Origin: Microbacterium foliorum | GTDB taxonomy: Bacteria > Actinomycetota > Actinomycetes > Actinomycetales > Microbacteriaceae | Assembly: GCF_003367705.1 (NCBI RefSeq) | Contig: NZ_CP031425.1 | Location: 186,001 to 250,000 of the forward strand | Length of the DNA: 64,000 bases | Direction of reading: 5' to 3' | In this document: positions 8,864-17,073 of the stretch, one piece after another | How the letters are laid out: each line of letters starts with the position of its first letter | Position numbering within the stretch: the first letter of the stretch is position 1 | The notes under the pieces: generated by a model | What the model saw: only the letters and a program-made list of their open reading frames with translations | Databases searched by the model: none | What the model was told of the DNA's origin: nothing | Made by a program: the position numbers and the translations under genes

Positions 8864-9427
8864 ATGAGCACACGCGATGAGTTGATCGAGGCGACCCGAG
8901 GTCTGCTGCGGGAGCGCGGCTATGGGGCGATGACTCCGCGGGAGATTCTGGACGCCGCTGGCGCGGGCAAGGGCAGCATGTACCACCACTTCCGCGGTAA
9001 GGAGGCCCTGGCGCAGGCGGCGATCGAGCGCAACGCCGAGGAGATGCGGGCCCAGATCGCGGGCGACCTGGCTTCGGAGCAGAGCGCGGTCGCGCAGGTT
9101 CGGGCATACCTCACGCGAGAGCGCGAGGTTCTCAACGGCTGCCAGTTCGGCCGCTTGGTGCAGGATGCAGATGTGATCGACGCTCCTGCACTGCGAGGCG
9201 AGGTCCAGGAGATGTTCGCCTGGATTCGCGGGCAGCTCGCCGCAGCCATCACAGCCGGGCTCGACAGGGGAGAGTTCTCCTCCAGCCTCGACCCGATTCG
9301 GACGGCGGCGGCGGTCGCGGCGACCTTGCAGGGAGCATATGTACTGGCCCGTGCCGCGCAGGACGCCTCGGTCTTCGATGATGCGGTGGAGGGCGTACTG
9401 GCGCTGCTTGACGCAGCGCGCTCGTGA
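8864..9427 (+). CDS. TetR/AcrR-family repressor of efflux pair
   Basis: A 187-residue DNA-binding repressor. The N-terminal helix-turn-helix spans about residues 10-50: MTPREILDAAGAGKGSMYHHF is the recognition part, followed by KEALAQAAIERN. The C-terminal ligand-binding part resembles the AcrR/YcdC-like C-terminal domain, with CQFGRLVQDADV. It sits directly behind a perfect palindrome and overlaps the MFS gene by four bases (GTGA). It therefore most likely controls itself and the transporter and responds to the exported compound. Confidence 0.9.
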   Translation: MSTRDELIEATRGLLRERGYGAMTPREILDAAGAGKGSMYHHFRGKEALAQAAIERNAEEMRAQIAGDLASEQSAVAQVRAYLTREREVLNGCQFGRLVQDADVIDAPALRGEVQEMFAWIRGQLAAAITAGLDRGEFSSSLDPIRTAAAVAATLQGAYVLARAAQDASVFDDAVEGVLALLDAARS

Positions 9428-10782
9428 CCACCCTGGTGGCACCAGTGCGCACGGCGTGGTCGGCGCGCGGGTGGGCGATCTATCTGGGGTGGATCGTGAT
9501 CACCCTCGATGGCAGCGCGCTGAACCTCGCACTGCCGCGGATTGCGGAGGACTTGCACGCGCAGGCAGCAGGGATCTCCTGGGTGGTCGACGCGTACACG
9601 CTGCCACTGGCCGCGCTGCTGCTGCTCGGTGGGAGTCTCGGAGACCGGCTCGGTGCAGAGAGGTTGTTCCGCGTCGGCGCGATCGGTTTCGCGGCGGCCT
9701 CGGTCGGATGTGCGCTCAGCCCGTCGATCATGTCTCTGATCGTCTGGCGTGCTGCACAGGGTGTGTTCGCCGCAATGCTTCTGCCGATGCTTCTCGCACT
9801 GGTCGGCAAGAGCTTCGGCGACCCCGCACATCGCTCGAACGCGGTGAACCTGATGACGGTCTTCGGTGGGGTGGGGATGGCCGTAGGCCCGTTCCTCGGT
9901 GGGCTGTTGACCGACACGACCGGCTGGCGAGCTGTGTTCTGGCTTACCGCGCCGATCGCCATCACCGCCGCGTTCCTGGTGGGTGCCGCAGACCACCCGC
10001 GCGCCGAGCAGGGTCACCCTCGCTTCGACCTGGCCGGACAGCTCACCGGAACCGCGGGGCTTGTCGTACTGGTCGCAGGGCTCATCGAAGCAGGCCGAGA
10101 CGCGAGCCCGGCGCTCATCTGGGCGCTCATGCTGACCGGGGTGGTGCTGCTCGCAACGTTCGTGTTGATCGAGCATCACTCGCGGGCACCGATGATGCCG
10201 CTCGGCGTCTTTCGCAGCCCGGAGTTCACCGGCGCGGTCGCAGGAGGCTTCGCGTTCCAGCTCGGCGCCTACGGCCTCCAGTTCTTCCTTGCTCTGTACC
10301 TCCAAGCCGCGTGGGGCGTCTCCGCCCTGACCGGGGGTCTACTGCTGGCCTCTTTCGCGGTCGGCACCATCCTCGCCAGCGTGTTCGCAAACCCGCATCT
10401 ACTCCCGCGCGGAACCCGTCAGATGATCCTCATCGGTTCTACAAGCGCCGCTGCGGGAACACTCCTGCTCCTTGGCGCGACTGCCGAACGGTGGTGGGTT
10501 CTCGTCATCGCGGAGTTCATCATCGGGGCCGGGACCGCGATCTACTCGACCGCATTGAACAAGACCGCCAGCACCTCGCTCGGCGCGGGTTCGGCGGGCC
10601 TTGCCTCGGGCATCTACAACACCTCCCGGCAGGTGGGCCAGGCCGTCGGGATCGCGATCCTCGGCGCCCTCGCTGCCCTCGCCGATGCCCGAACCGGCTT
10701 CAGCGCCGCGATCATCCTGATCACCTGCTGTGCTGTCGCGATCGCCGCCACCCAGCTGCGGACGCGGACGATCACGGTCTGA
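9424..10782 (+). CDS. MFS drug-efflux transporter (DHA2-like)
   Basis: Inner-membrane proton-coupled exporter of 452 residues with at least 12 hydrophobic segments. Family marks are the early WVVDAYTLPLAALLLLGGSL stretch, GDRLGAERLFRVG as motif A, and VWRAAQGVFAAMLLPMLLAL as motif B. The pattern is that of the EmrB/QacA group. The GTG start at 9424 overlaps the tetR TGA, so the genes are translationally coupled and share the palindromic operator. The substrate cannot be told from sequence. Confidence 0.9.
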   Translation: MTTLVAPVRTAWSARGWAIYLGWIVITLDGSALNLALPRIAEDLHAQAAGISWVVDAYTLPLAALLLLGGSLGDRLGAERLFRVGAIGFAAASVGCALSPSIMSLIVWRAAQGVFAAMLLPMLLALVGKSFGDPAHRSNAVNLMTVFGGVGMAVGPFLGGLLTDTTGWRAVFWLTAPIAITAAFLVGAADHPRAEQGHPRFDLAGQLTGTAGLVVLVAGLIEAGRDASPALIWALMLTGVVLLATFVLIEHHSRAPMMPLGVFRSPEFTGAVAGGFAFQLGAYGLQFFLALYLQAAWGVSALTGGLLLASFAVGTILASVFANPHLLPRGTRQMILIGSTSAAAGTLLLLGATAERWWVLVIAEFIIGAGTAIYSTALNKTASTSLGAGSAGLASGIYNTSRQVGQAVGIAILGALAALADARTGFSAAIILITCCAVAIAATQLRTRTITV

Positions 10783-10794
10783 TGACTGCTCCGC

Positions 10795-10930
10795 TGAGCG
10801 AGCGCGCCCCACCAGCCCGTTGAGCGAGCGCGCCCAGCCCCCGCCCGTTGAGCGAGCGAAGCGAGACGAAACGCGCCCCCGCCCAGCCCCCGCCCGTTGA
10901 GCGAGCGAAGCGAGACGAAACGCGCCCGCA
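10795..10930. repeat. 3'-end dispersed repeat, two full copies plus partials
   Basis: Full copies at 10841-10878 and 10891-10927 share the core GAGCGAAGCGAGACGAAACG, preceded by CCGCCCGTT. Shorter GCTGAGCGAGCGCGCCC and CGTTGAGCGAGCGCGCCC fragments precede them. They lie between the MFS stop and the 3' end of the next, convergent gene, so they may end both transcripts. Confidence 0.85.
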
Positions 10931-10945
10931 TCCGCCGCCGAAACG

Positions 10946-11896
10946 CTAGTCGCAGGCGATCCCGTCGCCATCGCGGTCGAGGTCGTAGATGTCGTTGCCG
11001 ACGACCTGCACCGGACCCTGGACGTATGACGGTCCGTTCCCGCTGCCGCCTGCGCAGTCGACGTCGCTGTCGATCGGCACGCAGGCTCCGGCATAGTTCG
11101 GGTCGCATCCGCCGCCCTGCTGCACGAGTGGCACCGGAGCTGCGGGTGCAACGGGCGCGGGCGCCTTGCTCCCGATCGCCGTGACCTCCGCGACGGGCGC
11201 CACGGAGGTCGCTTCGCCGATGGCCTCGCGCGAGACCTCCACGCCGTCGACCAGAGTCACTCGATACGTGATGATCTTCACGCCGTTCGCGCCGGCGGTG
11301 ACCAGAGTAGTCGTGCCCTGGTCGCGCTGCGGGTCGTCGACGGTCGTGGCCTCGAACGGCACGGGGACCTCTTCGCTCACCGTCTCGAACGTGGTCGGAA
11401 TCGGGGTGGGCGTGGGTGTCGAGCTCGGCACCGCGGCGACGCTCTGCGGCGTGGATGACGGGGAGCTGCCGCCCGCAGTGACCGTGCCGCCGCCGTTCGG
11501 GCTCGCGTTCGCGAGGCCGCCGCCGGTGAAGAGAAGTGCGGCCAGGCCGAGGGCCAGCAGGCCGGAAGGCCGCGATCGAAGTCCGAGGGCGGGCAGAGGG
11601 CGTGAGAACAGGACGACCAGACCCACCGCGATCACGGCGGTCGCGACGAGGAGGATCGCGATCGGCGACAGCCTGGCGAGGAGCCCGCCGACGACGAGTG
11701 CGCCGACGATGATCCCCGCCGTGCGCCATCCGGTGCGACGCATGCTCGGTGCGGGAGCTGCAGGAGCTGCGAACTGTGTCGTCGCGGCGGCAGCGGGCGA
11801 CGGCGCCGTCGCACCGGTCCACTTCTGGCCGTCCCACCAGCGCAGCTGATTCGGATTCTCCGGATCCGGACGCCAGGCGGCAGGAGGCTGTGACAT
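10946..11896 (-). CDS. DUF2510 / G5 / excalibur surface protein
   Basis: A 316-residue membrane-attached protein. It starts with a DUF2510 motif (PAAWRPDPENPNQLRWWDGQKW), then an alanine-rich linker. Two or three membrane segments follow between about residues 55 and 135. The outside part contains a G5-type domain (FETVSEEVPVPFEATT to TYRVTLVDGVEVSRE), known from peptidoglycan- or zinc-binding surface proteins. The C-terminus is an excalibur calcium-binding motif ending DLDRDGDGIACD, with cysteines in GGCDPNYAGACVP. A cell-envelope role is likely. It converges on the MFS gene. Confidence 0.85.
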   Translation of the reverse strand: MSQPPAAWRPDPENPNQLRWWDGQKWTGATAPSPAAAATTQFAAPAAPAPSMRRTGWRTAGIIVGALVVGGLLARLSPIAILLVATAVIAVGLVVLFSRPLPALGLRSRPSGLLALGLAALLFTGGGLANASPNGGGTVTAGGSSPSSTPQSVAAVPSSTPTPTPIPTTFETVSEEVPVPFEATTVDDPQRDQGTTTLVTAGANGVKIITYRVTLVDGVEVSREAIGEATSVAPVAEVTAIGSKAPAPVAPAAPVPLVQQGGGCDPNYAGACVPIDSDVDCAGGSGNGPSYVQGPVQVVGNDIYDLDRDGDGIACD

Positions 11897-12071
11897 GAGT
11901 GTTCCCCTCGACGATGAGGCGATGAATCGCCGGCGTTCCCCAGAGCGCCATTGCCTGTATATCGGTACAGCGGCGGGCCGGACAACAGTCGAATCTGAAA
12001 CGTGATGAATCGCGAATCAGCCCCCGCTGCTACCATCGGTGCCTCCTGCATCGCCGCATCGGAGGTCGGAA

Positions 12072-12278
12072 GTGAAGCGTTCTGTCGGTTGGTTCCTCGG
12101 ATCCTTCATCCCCATGGTCGTGTCTGGGGCCGCGCTGATCCTGTTGGTGCCGAGCCTCACCGATCCGGATTCGATGCTGCAACCGTGGATCCCGTCGGTG
12201 CTGGGCGCGGTCTTCGCGGCAAGCGCCTTCGTGGCCTTGAAGGTCCGCCCGGATTGGAAGCGCAGCCCTTCGACCTAG
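12072..12278 (+). CDS. Small membrane protein, unknown
   Basis: A 68-residue protein with two hydrophobic segments: SVGWFLGSFIPMVVSGAALI near 4-24 and PSVLGAVFAASAFVAL near 41-58. The tail is positively charged. The GTG at 12072 is chosen because GGAGGT lies five bases upstream; an ATG 11 codons earlier has none. No family is recognised. Confidence 0.6.
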   Translation: MKRSVGWFLGSFIPMVVSGAALILLVPSLTDPDSMLQPWIPSVLGAVFAASAFVALKVRPDWKRSPST

Positions 12279-12374
12279 GCCCCGGGGCTGGTGGCGCGCC
12301 CGCTCAGCCACAGCAGTACTCTGATCCTCATCCCGCACCACCCGCGCACGCCCGCATCGAAGGACATCGGCGAG

Positions 12375-12932
12375 ATGAGACCACTGCGCTATTCCATCAA
12401 CGTCACGCTCGACGGGTGCGTCCATCATGAGGCGGGGGTCGCCCCCGATGAGGAGTTGATGGGCTTCTGGGTCGCTGACATGCAGCGAGCGGATGCCGTC
12501 GTCTACGGCCGAACCACGTACGAGATGATGCAGTCGGCCTGGCGCCGCCCGGCATCCGGGGTGTGGCCCGACTGGATGGACGAGTGGGAGGTGCCGTTCG
12601 CCGACGCCCTCGATCGGATGCCGAAGCACGTCGTCTCGAGCACGCTGCCCTCCGTCGACTGGAACGCCGAGCTCGTCACCGGCGATCTGGGCGGGGCCGT
12701 CCGGCGGTTGAAGGAGCAGCCGGGGCAGGGCCTGTCCGTCGGTGGCGTGACGCTGCCGTTGGCTCTCGCCGAGCTCGGCCTGATCGACGAGTACACCTTC
12801 GTCGTGCATCCGCTCGTCGCCGGTCACGGGCCGCGGCTGCTCGACGGCTTGAGTGAGCGGCTGGCCCTGCGCCTGGTCGATCGGCGGGAGTTCGCGTCGG
12901 GTGCGGTGGCGCAGATCTATCGTCCCGCGTGA
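12375..12932 (+). CDS. Dihydrofolate reductase-fold (RibD C-terminal-like) protein
   Basis: A 185-residue cytosolic protein of the RibD_C/DHFR superfamily, probably an NADPH-dependent reductase of unknown substrate. The N-terminus LRYSINVTLDGCV is the usual first strand. DAVVYGRTTYEMM is the cofactor-binding segment, HVVSSTL the next strand, and LSVGGVTLPLALAELGLIDE the characteristic glycine turn and helix. FVVHPLVAGHGPRLLDGL closes the fold. The ATG at 12375 matches the family N-terminus, with a weak AGGA about ten bases upstream. It stands alone. Confidence 0.85.
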   Translation: MRPLRYSINVTLDGCVHHEAGVAPDEELMGFWVADMQRADAVVYGRTTYEMMQSAWRRPASGVWPDWMDEWEVPFADALDRMPKHVVSSTLPSVDWNAELVTGDLGGAVRRLKEQPGQGLSVGGVTLPLALAELGLIDEYTFVVHPLVAGHGPRLLDGLSERLALRLVDRREFASGAVAQIYRPA

Positions 12933-13070
12933 GTCCCCGGTCGTCGGGAGAGGTCCGCGAGGCGGCCCGACTCGTCGCGCGGGGAGTTCCACAGGCCGTC
13001 GTAGTATGCATTCTTCCGTGCTGTAAACCAGATATTGACAGGTAATGCCACGTGAAGGCATCCTTGACGT

Positions 13071-13706
13071 ATGACTGATTCACGGGCTTCGTTCTCCATC
13101 GCCGCTGCCGCGCTCGCTCGTGCGCAGGCGGTGGCTGGGCTCCTGCACTCGCGGGAGAGCAGAGCGACGGCGATGCGCCTGGTCGGTGCGGCTGCCGGGT
13201 TGAAGGCAGAAGCGGATCGGCTCCTGGCGACGAGTGTCGAGGACGCGCGTCGTGCGGGCGCGACATGGCAGGAAGTGGGAGACACATTGAAGATTTCTCG
13301 ACAGGCCGCGTACCAGCGATTCGGGCAGGCGCTCGATCCGCGCACCGGCAAGGCTGTGGCGAAGGACGTGCCAGCTGCAGCGATCGATCGCGCCATCGCG
13401 GTCTTCGCGCAGTTGTCGGCCGGCGATCCGGCGGCGGTGGTCGCCGACTTCGACGACCAGATGACGTCGGCGATGACCTCGGAGGCGCTCGGCGACACAT
13501 GGGCGAGCGTCCTGGCGGCGGTCGGGTCTCTCGAGAAGACCGGCGAGCCCGCCTCGCACCGGGTGAGCGGACTGGTCGTGATCGACGTCCCGCTGACCTT
13601 CGAGGCCGGGGAGATGATCGGCAAGGTCAGCATCCGCGATGACGGCCGGATCGCGGGTCTCTTCATCCTGAACGCGCCGGAATCGTCGGCAGGAGGGAGC
13701 GCCTGA
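13071..13706 (+). CDS. HTH protein with DUF3887-like C-terminal domain
   Basis: A 211-residue protein. A helix-turn-helix lies near residues 62-85 (GATWQEVGDTLKISRQAAYQRFG). The second half, from about residue 105, resembles DUF3887 domains, which are often found beside CPBP proteases and regulators. A small hairpin (ATGCC-ACGTGAA-GGCAT) lies shortly before the ATG. Its stop overlaps the next start as TGATG, so it is the first gene of a three-gene operon. A transcriptional regulator of the operon is the simplest reading. Confidence 0.7.
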   Translation: MTDSRASFSIAAAALARAQAVAGLLHSRESRATAMRLVGAAAGLKAEADRLLATSVEDARRAGATWQEVGDTLKISRQAAYQRFGQALDPRTGKAVAKDVPAAAIDRAIAVFAQLSAGDPAAVVADFDDQMTSAMTSEALGDTWASVLAAVGSLEKTGEPASHRVSGLVVIDVPLTFEAGEMIGKVSIRDDGRIAGLFILNAPESSAGGSA

Positions 13707-14686
13707 TGCGCTCGCAGGTCGGCGGGAGGAGTCTGATCCTCTTCCTCCTGGTGTCGTTCGTCGGCGCGTGGGTCATCGCGCTGCCGTTGTACTTCACCGG
13801 CGGTCTCGCGAGTCCGCTGGCGCCATTCCTGATCGTGGGAGTGATGTTCGCTCCCGCTCTCGGAGTGCTCGCGGCATGGGGTGCGCAGAAACCTCGCCCG
13901 GGGGAGCGGTGGCGTGCGCTGGGCGTGACATCGCCGCGTCCGGTGTCGCGTCCGATCTGGTTCAGTGTGCTCGGACTGTTCCTCGGGTCGGCGATCGTCA
14001 TCGCGGGAGTCTTCCTGGCAGCTGCCCTCGGACTGATCGAACTCGACCTCGTCGAGTTCAGCGGATACGTGGAGTCGGTCCGTGCGCTGGGCGTCTCCGA
14101 CCTCGCGATCCCCGGTGCCGTGGTGGTGCTCATGCAGCTCGCCGCAATCCCGGTCAACGCGGTGGTCAGCGCACCGTTCGCGTTCGCCGAAGAGGTCGGA
14201 TGGCGAGGGTGGCTCCTCCCCCGCCTCCTCCCCCTGGGGGTGTGGCCCGCGCTCGTGCTCAGCGGCGCGATCTGGGGTCTCTGGCACGCTCCGCTCATAC
14301 TCCTCGGGTACAACTTCGGCCGCCCCGATCTTCTCGGCCTCGGCATGATGGTGCTGGCGTGTGTGCTCTTCGGGATCATCCTCGGGTGGCTCCGTCTCCG
14401 ATCGACATCGATCTGGCCCGCGGTCATCGCCCACTCCGCGTTCAACGCGACTGCGTCATTCGCGACTCTCGTCGCAGCGGCCGGTCAGCAGGTCGACCTT
14501 CTGGCCATCTCTCCGCTGGGATGGGTGACCTGTCTGATCATGATCGCCGTCATCGGAGTCCTCGTTCTGACAAAGCGACTGCGAAAGGAAAACTTGACAG
14601 CGCAAAACCCGCATGACAGGCTCGAAGAGCGCCAGGACCTGTCAGAGGTTCGCGACGACGCATCACGCACGGGGGGCCATACATGA
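13706..14686 (+). CDS. CPBP-family intramembrane metalloprotease
   Basis: A polytopic membrane protein of 326 residues with about eight hydrophobic segments. It has the three CPBP (Abi) motifs: FAEEVGWRGWLLPRL with EExxxR, then IWGLWHAPLIL with the zinc-binding histidine, then AHSAFNATAS. Known relatives process CAAX-type substrates, and in Gram-positive bacteria some give immunity to bacteriocins. The gene is coupled at both ends (TGATG and ATGA overlaps). Its operon lies just upstream of an Sdp-type toxin locus on the same strand, which makes an immunity role worth considering. Confidence 0.88.
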   Translation: MRSQVGGRSLILFLLVSFVGAWVIALPLYFTGGLASPLAPFLIVGVMFAPALGVLAAWGAQKPRPGERWRALGVTSPRPVSRPIWFSVLGLFLGSAIVIAGVFLAAALGLIELDLVEFSGYVESVRALGVSDLAIPGAVVVLMQLAAIPVNAVVSAPFAFAEEVGWRGWLLPRLLPLGVWPALVLSGAIWGLWHAPLILLGYNFGRPDLLGLGMMVLACVLFGIILGWLRLRSTSIWPAVIAHSAFNATASFATLVAAAGQQVDLLAISPLGWVTCLIMIAVIGVLVLTKRLRKENLTAQNPHDRLEERQDLSEVRDDASRTGGHT

Positions 14687-15651
14687 CGACGAACACGCAG
14701 GATCGCATCGACGCACGCACACGCTCGGGCGTCGACATGCGCGTCTGGTGGATGGTTCTTCTGCCGATCGCCGGTGCGCTGATCGGTGCCGTCGCGATCA
14801 CCGCGCTCTGGGCTCCGCGCCTGCCGGCCGAGATCGCGAACCAGTGGGCCGCCGGACAGGTGACCACTGTGCGCAGCCTGATTGCGACGATCGCGATCGT
14901 CGCGGGTCCCGCGGCAGTGGGGTGGACGGTCCTCGCTGGCTACCTGGTCTTCGGCGAGACGAGGTCCGCGTGGACGCGTCGAACCACGACCGGCGCGATC
15001 AGCGCCATCACCGTCACCGTGTCGCTCGCGCTGCCGATCATTGTGGCACCGTCGTTGACCGTGGTCGATCCGTGGCTGGCGGCAGACCCCGGCATCCTGC
15101 CCTTCCTCGTCGCTGCGGGTGTCGGCCTGGCGGTGGGCATCAGCTCGGGGATCGCCGTCCGCGGTGACGTGACCCCTTCTGAGGCCGCCTCCCGGCCGAC
15201 GCGACAGGAGGAGGATGCGCCCACGCGCTGGGAACGGAGATTCGTCTCTCCTGCGGCTTTGGCGCTGCTCGCATCCGGCATCGTGCTCGTCGTGCTCGCC
15301 GCGACCGGCCTGCTGTGGTGGGGCGCAGGGATCGCCGGCGGAGTGATCGGTCTCGTGGGACTCTGCGCGACGCGATGGCGGGTGACGATCGTCGGAGATG
15401 CCGTCGTGTCCACACCGGTGATGGGACCGGGCCGTATCCGCATCGATCGCGTCACGCGAGCCCACGCCGAGACCGCGCGTAGCCCTCTTGGACCGCTCGG
15501 GTGGGGAGTGCGTCTCGACGCGCCCGGCCGAGTCGCGCTCGCTCTCGGTGCCGCCAGCTCTCTGCACGTCTCGGACGACGTCGGTCGTTCCTTCGAGATC
15601 GCGATGCCCGACGCCGACCGCGCCGCCGCGATACTCAACGAGTCTCTATAG
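14683..15651 (+). CDS. DUF1648 membrane protein with PH-like tail
   Basis: A 322-residue membrane protein. The N-terminus resembles DUF1648: WWMVLLPIAGALIGAVAITA, then APRLPAEIANQWAAGQ, the family's conserved proline/tryptophan loop. Two more membrane pairs follow near 65-150 and 185-230. The last 95 residues form a soluble PH-like strand-rich domain (RWRVTIVGDAVVSTPVMGPG). DUF1648 is also the N-terminal domain of the Bacillus immunity protein SdpI. The full SdpI domain is not evident, so immunity is inference from position: 140 bases before the toxin gene. Confidence 0.72.
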   Translation: MTTNTQDRIDARTRSGVDMRVWWMVLLPIAGALIGAVAITALWAPRLPAEIANQWAAGQVTTVRSLIATIAIVAGPAAVGWTVLAGYLVFGETRSAWTRRTTTGAISAITVTVSLALPIIVAPSLTVVDPWLAADPGILPFLVAAGVGLAVGISSGIAVRGDVTPSEAASRPTRQEEDAPTRWERRFVSPAALALLASGIVLVVLAATGLLWWGAGIAGGVIGLVGLCATRWRVTIVGDAVVSTPVMGPGRIRIDRVTRAHAETARSPLGPLGWGVRLDAPGRVALALGAASSLHVSDDVGRSFEIAMPDADRAAAILNESL

Positions 15652-15652
15652 C

Positions 15653-15681
15653 GCTGAGGCTTCGATGACCGAAGTCTCAGC
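15653..15681 (+). terminator. Hairpin ending the CPBP/DUF1648 operon
   Basis: GCTGAGGCTTCG (15653-15664) pairs with CGAAGTCTCAGC (15670-15681) over 12 positions with one G-T pair and a five-base loop. It begins two bases after the stop codon. There is no U tract. A second small hairpin, GCCGC-TCGT-GCGGC, follows near 15712. Together they should isolate the operon from the sdp locus downstream. Confidence 0.65.
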
Positions 15682-15790
15682 AGCCTCCTCCCGCCGCGCG
15701 GGATGACTTACGCCGCTCGTGCGGCTCTCGACCACTCGACCCCGCACGGGACAGTCGAGTGCGCCAAAAAACACAAATCGGAGGATGCTC

Positions 15791-16456
15791 TTGGCAATCA
15801 CATTGAAGAAGCGCACGACCGCCGCGATCGGAGTGGCTGCGGCCGTCGCCCTGGGCGCGGCAGTTGTGACCCCGCCCGCCATCGCCGCTGAGATCGCACC
15901 GGCGTCGGAGGGCGTCACTGCGACCGACAGCGGACGCGACCTGTTCAGCGCCATGTACTTCGGTGTCGGCGACATGGCTGCGCAGTTCGACGCAGATCTC
16001 GGCGACCCGGCGTACTCGGCTTTCCGCGAGAGCGTCGGCGAGCTCGGGCCGGATCTCGCAAAGGTCGAGGGGGTGCTCGATGCCCTCGAGGCGAAGGATG
16101 CAGACGTCTTCGCGGACTTCCACACCGAGATGACGTCAGGTGATGTCCTCCGAGTCGAGGCGGAGTTCGTCGACGCGGCCGAGGCACTGAGCACCGTTTC
16201 AGACGAGCTGAACTTTGCGGACGAGTCAGAGGGCGCCCGCGTCGCGCCCGGTGACGTCACGCCCATGGCGGTCGTTCCGGTCTTCGTCGTCTGGGTCGCC
16301 GTCGCGGAAGCGGCCGGAGCCGTGCACGCTCTCACCCTCGCGGTGCAGATGAACCTGGCCTGGACGGAGAACGTCGCGTGGTCGGCGGCCGGCTCGACCG
16401 GACTCGAGACCGAGAAGGGCATCGTCGGACTCACCGAGACGCTCGACGCGTACTGA
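15791..16456 (+). CDS. SdpC-family peptide toxin precursor, cysteine-less
   Basis: A secreted precursor of about 221 residues. A signal peptide (ITLKKRTTAAIGVAAAVALG, cleavage near AIA-AE) is followed by TDSGRDLFSAMYFGVGDMA. This matches in layout the Bacillus subtilis SdpC segment containing EDYFRGLLFGQGE, as does the following LGDPAYSAF helix region. The hydrophobic core that SdpC releases as a 42-residue toxin corresponds to VTPMAVVPVFVVWVAVAEAA and the 25 residues after it. The two SdpC cysteines that form a disulfide are absent. The TTG at 15791 has GGAGG six bases upstream; the ATG at 15785 directly abuts that site. SdpA- and SdpB-like genes follow, which supports the call. Confidence 0.82.
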   Translation: MAITLKKRTTAAIGVAAAVALGAAVVTPPAIAAEIAPASEGVTATDSGRDLFSAMYFGVGDMAAQFDADLGDPAYSAFRESVGELGPDLAKVEGVLDALEAKDADVFADFHTEMTSGDVLRVEAEFVDAAEALSTVSDELNFADESEGARVAPGDVTPMAVVPVFVVWVAVAEAAGAVHALTLAVQMNLAWTENVAWSAAGSTGLETEKGIVGLTETLDAY

Positions 16457-16470
16457 TACACAGCAGATCG

Positions 16471-16502
16471 CTTGTGGGGCAGTCGTCAGGCTGCCCCACA
16501 AG
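16471..16502 (+). terminator. Perfect hairpin between sdpC and sdpA (attenuator)
   Basis: CTTGTGGGGCAG (16471-16482) and CTGCCCCACAAG (16491-16502) form a perfect 12-bp stem with an eight-base loop. It lies 15 bases after the toxin stop and 20 before the sdpA start, and has no U run. Such a hairpin would stabilise the toxin message or partly stop transcription, giving more toxin precursor than maturation proteins. Confidence 0.75.
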
Positions 16503-16521
16503 CCGGCGCGAAAGAGTTCCG

Positions 16522-17073
16522 ATGAATCACATGAAGGTGCGACACCTGGTCGTTCCCACCGCTGTCGTCGCGGTCGCAGCCGCATACTCCGGTCTGGCCT
16601 CCATCGGCGAGACTGTCCTCTCCCTTCCCGGCCTGGAGGCGAACCGGGCCAACATCATGGCGGTCGCCCCGCAGGGCTGGTCTTTCTTCACCAAGTCCCC
16701 GCGCGACCCGCAGGTCGAGCCGTATCAGGTGTCGGACGCGGGGCTGACATCCATCGCCGGTTTCCCGAACACGAGAGTGGAGAACGCCTTCGGGCTGAGC
16801 CGTGAGGGGCGCTCACAAGGAGTGGAGACGGCCCTCCTCATCGGCGACGAGAACGCCGACGCCTGGGTCGAATGCTCCTCGCCGGATCTCGCCGTCTGCT
16901 CGGACGAGCTGATCGCGGCGGAACCGGTGAAGCTCGACAACGCCGTCCCCTCCCCGACGATCTGCGGCGAGGTCGTCATCGTCCAGTCCATCCCCGTGTC
17001 GTGGGCGTATCGCAACCACACGGAGCAGACATCGATCGCGCAGAGCGGATTGCATGCGGAGGTCTCCTGTTGA
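16522..17073 (+). CDS. SdpA-family toxin maturation protein
   Basis: A 183-residue protein with one N-terminal membrane segment (LVVPTAVVAVAAAYSGLASI). The SdpA signature follows: APQGWSFFTKSPRDPQVEPY. The rest of the domain contains paired cysteines in VECSSPDLAVCSDE and a C-terminal SAWYR-like segment (PVSWAYRNHTEQT). In Bacillus, SdpA and SdpB are both needed to mature SdpC. GAAAGAG lies upstream of the ATG at 16522. Its stop overlaps the sdpB start as TTGA, so both are translated together. Confidence 0.82.
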   Translation: MNHMKVRHLVVPTAVVAVAAAYSGLASIGETVLSLPGLEANRANIMAVAPQGWSFFTKSPRDPQVEPYQVSDAGLTSIAGFPNTRVENAFGLSREGRSQGVETALLIGDENADAWVECSSPDLAVCSDELIAAEPVKLDNAVPSPTICGEVVIVQSIPVSWAYRNHTEQTSIAQSGLHAEVSC

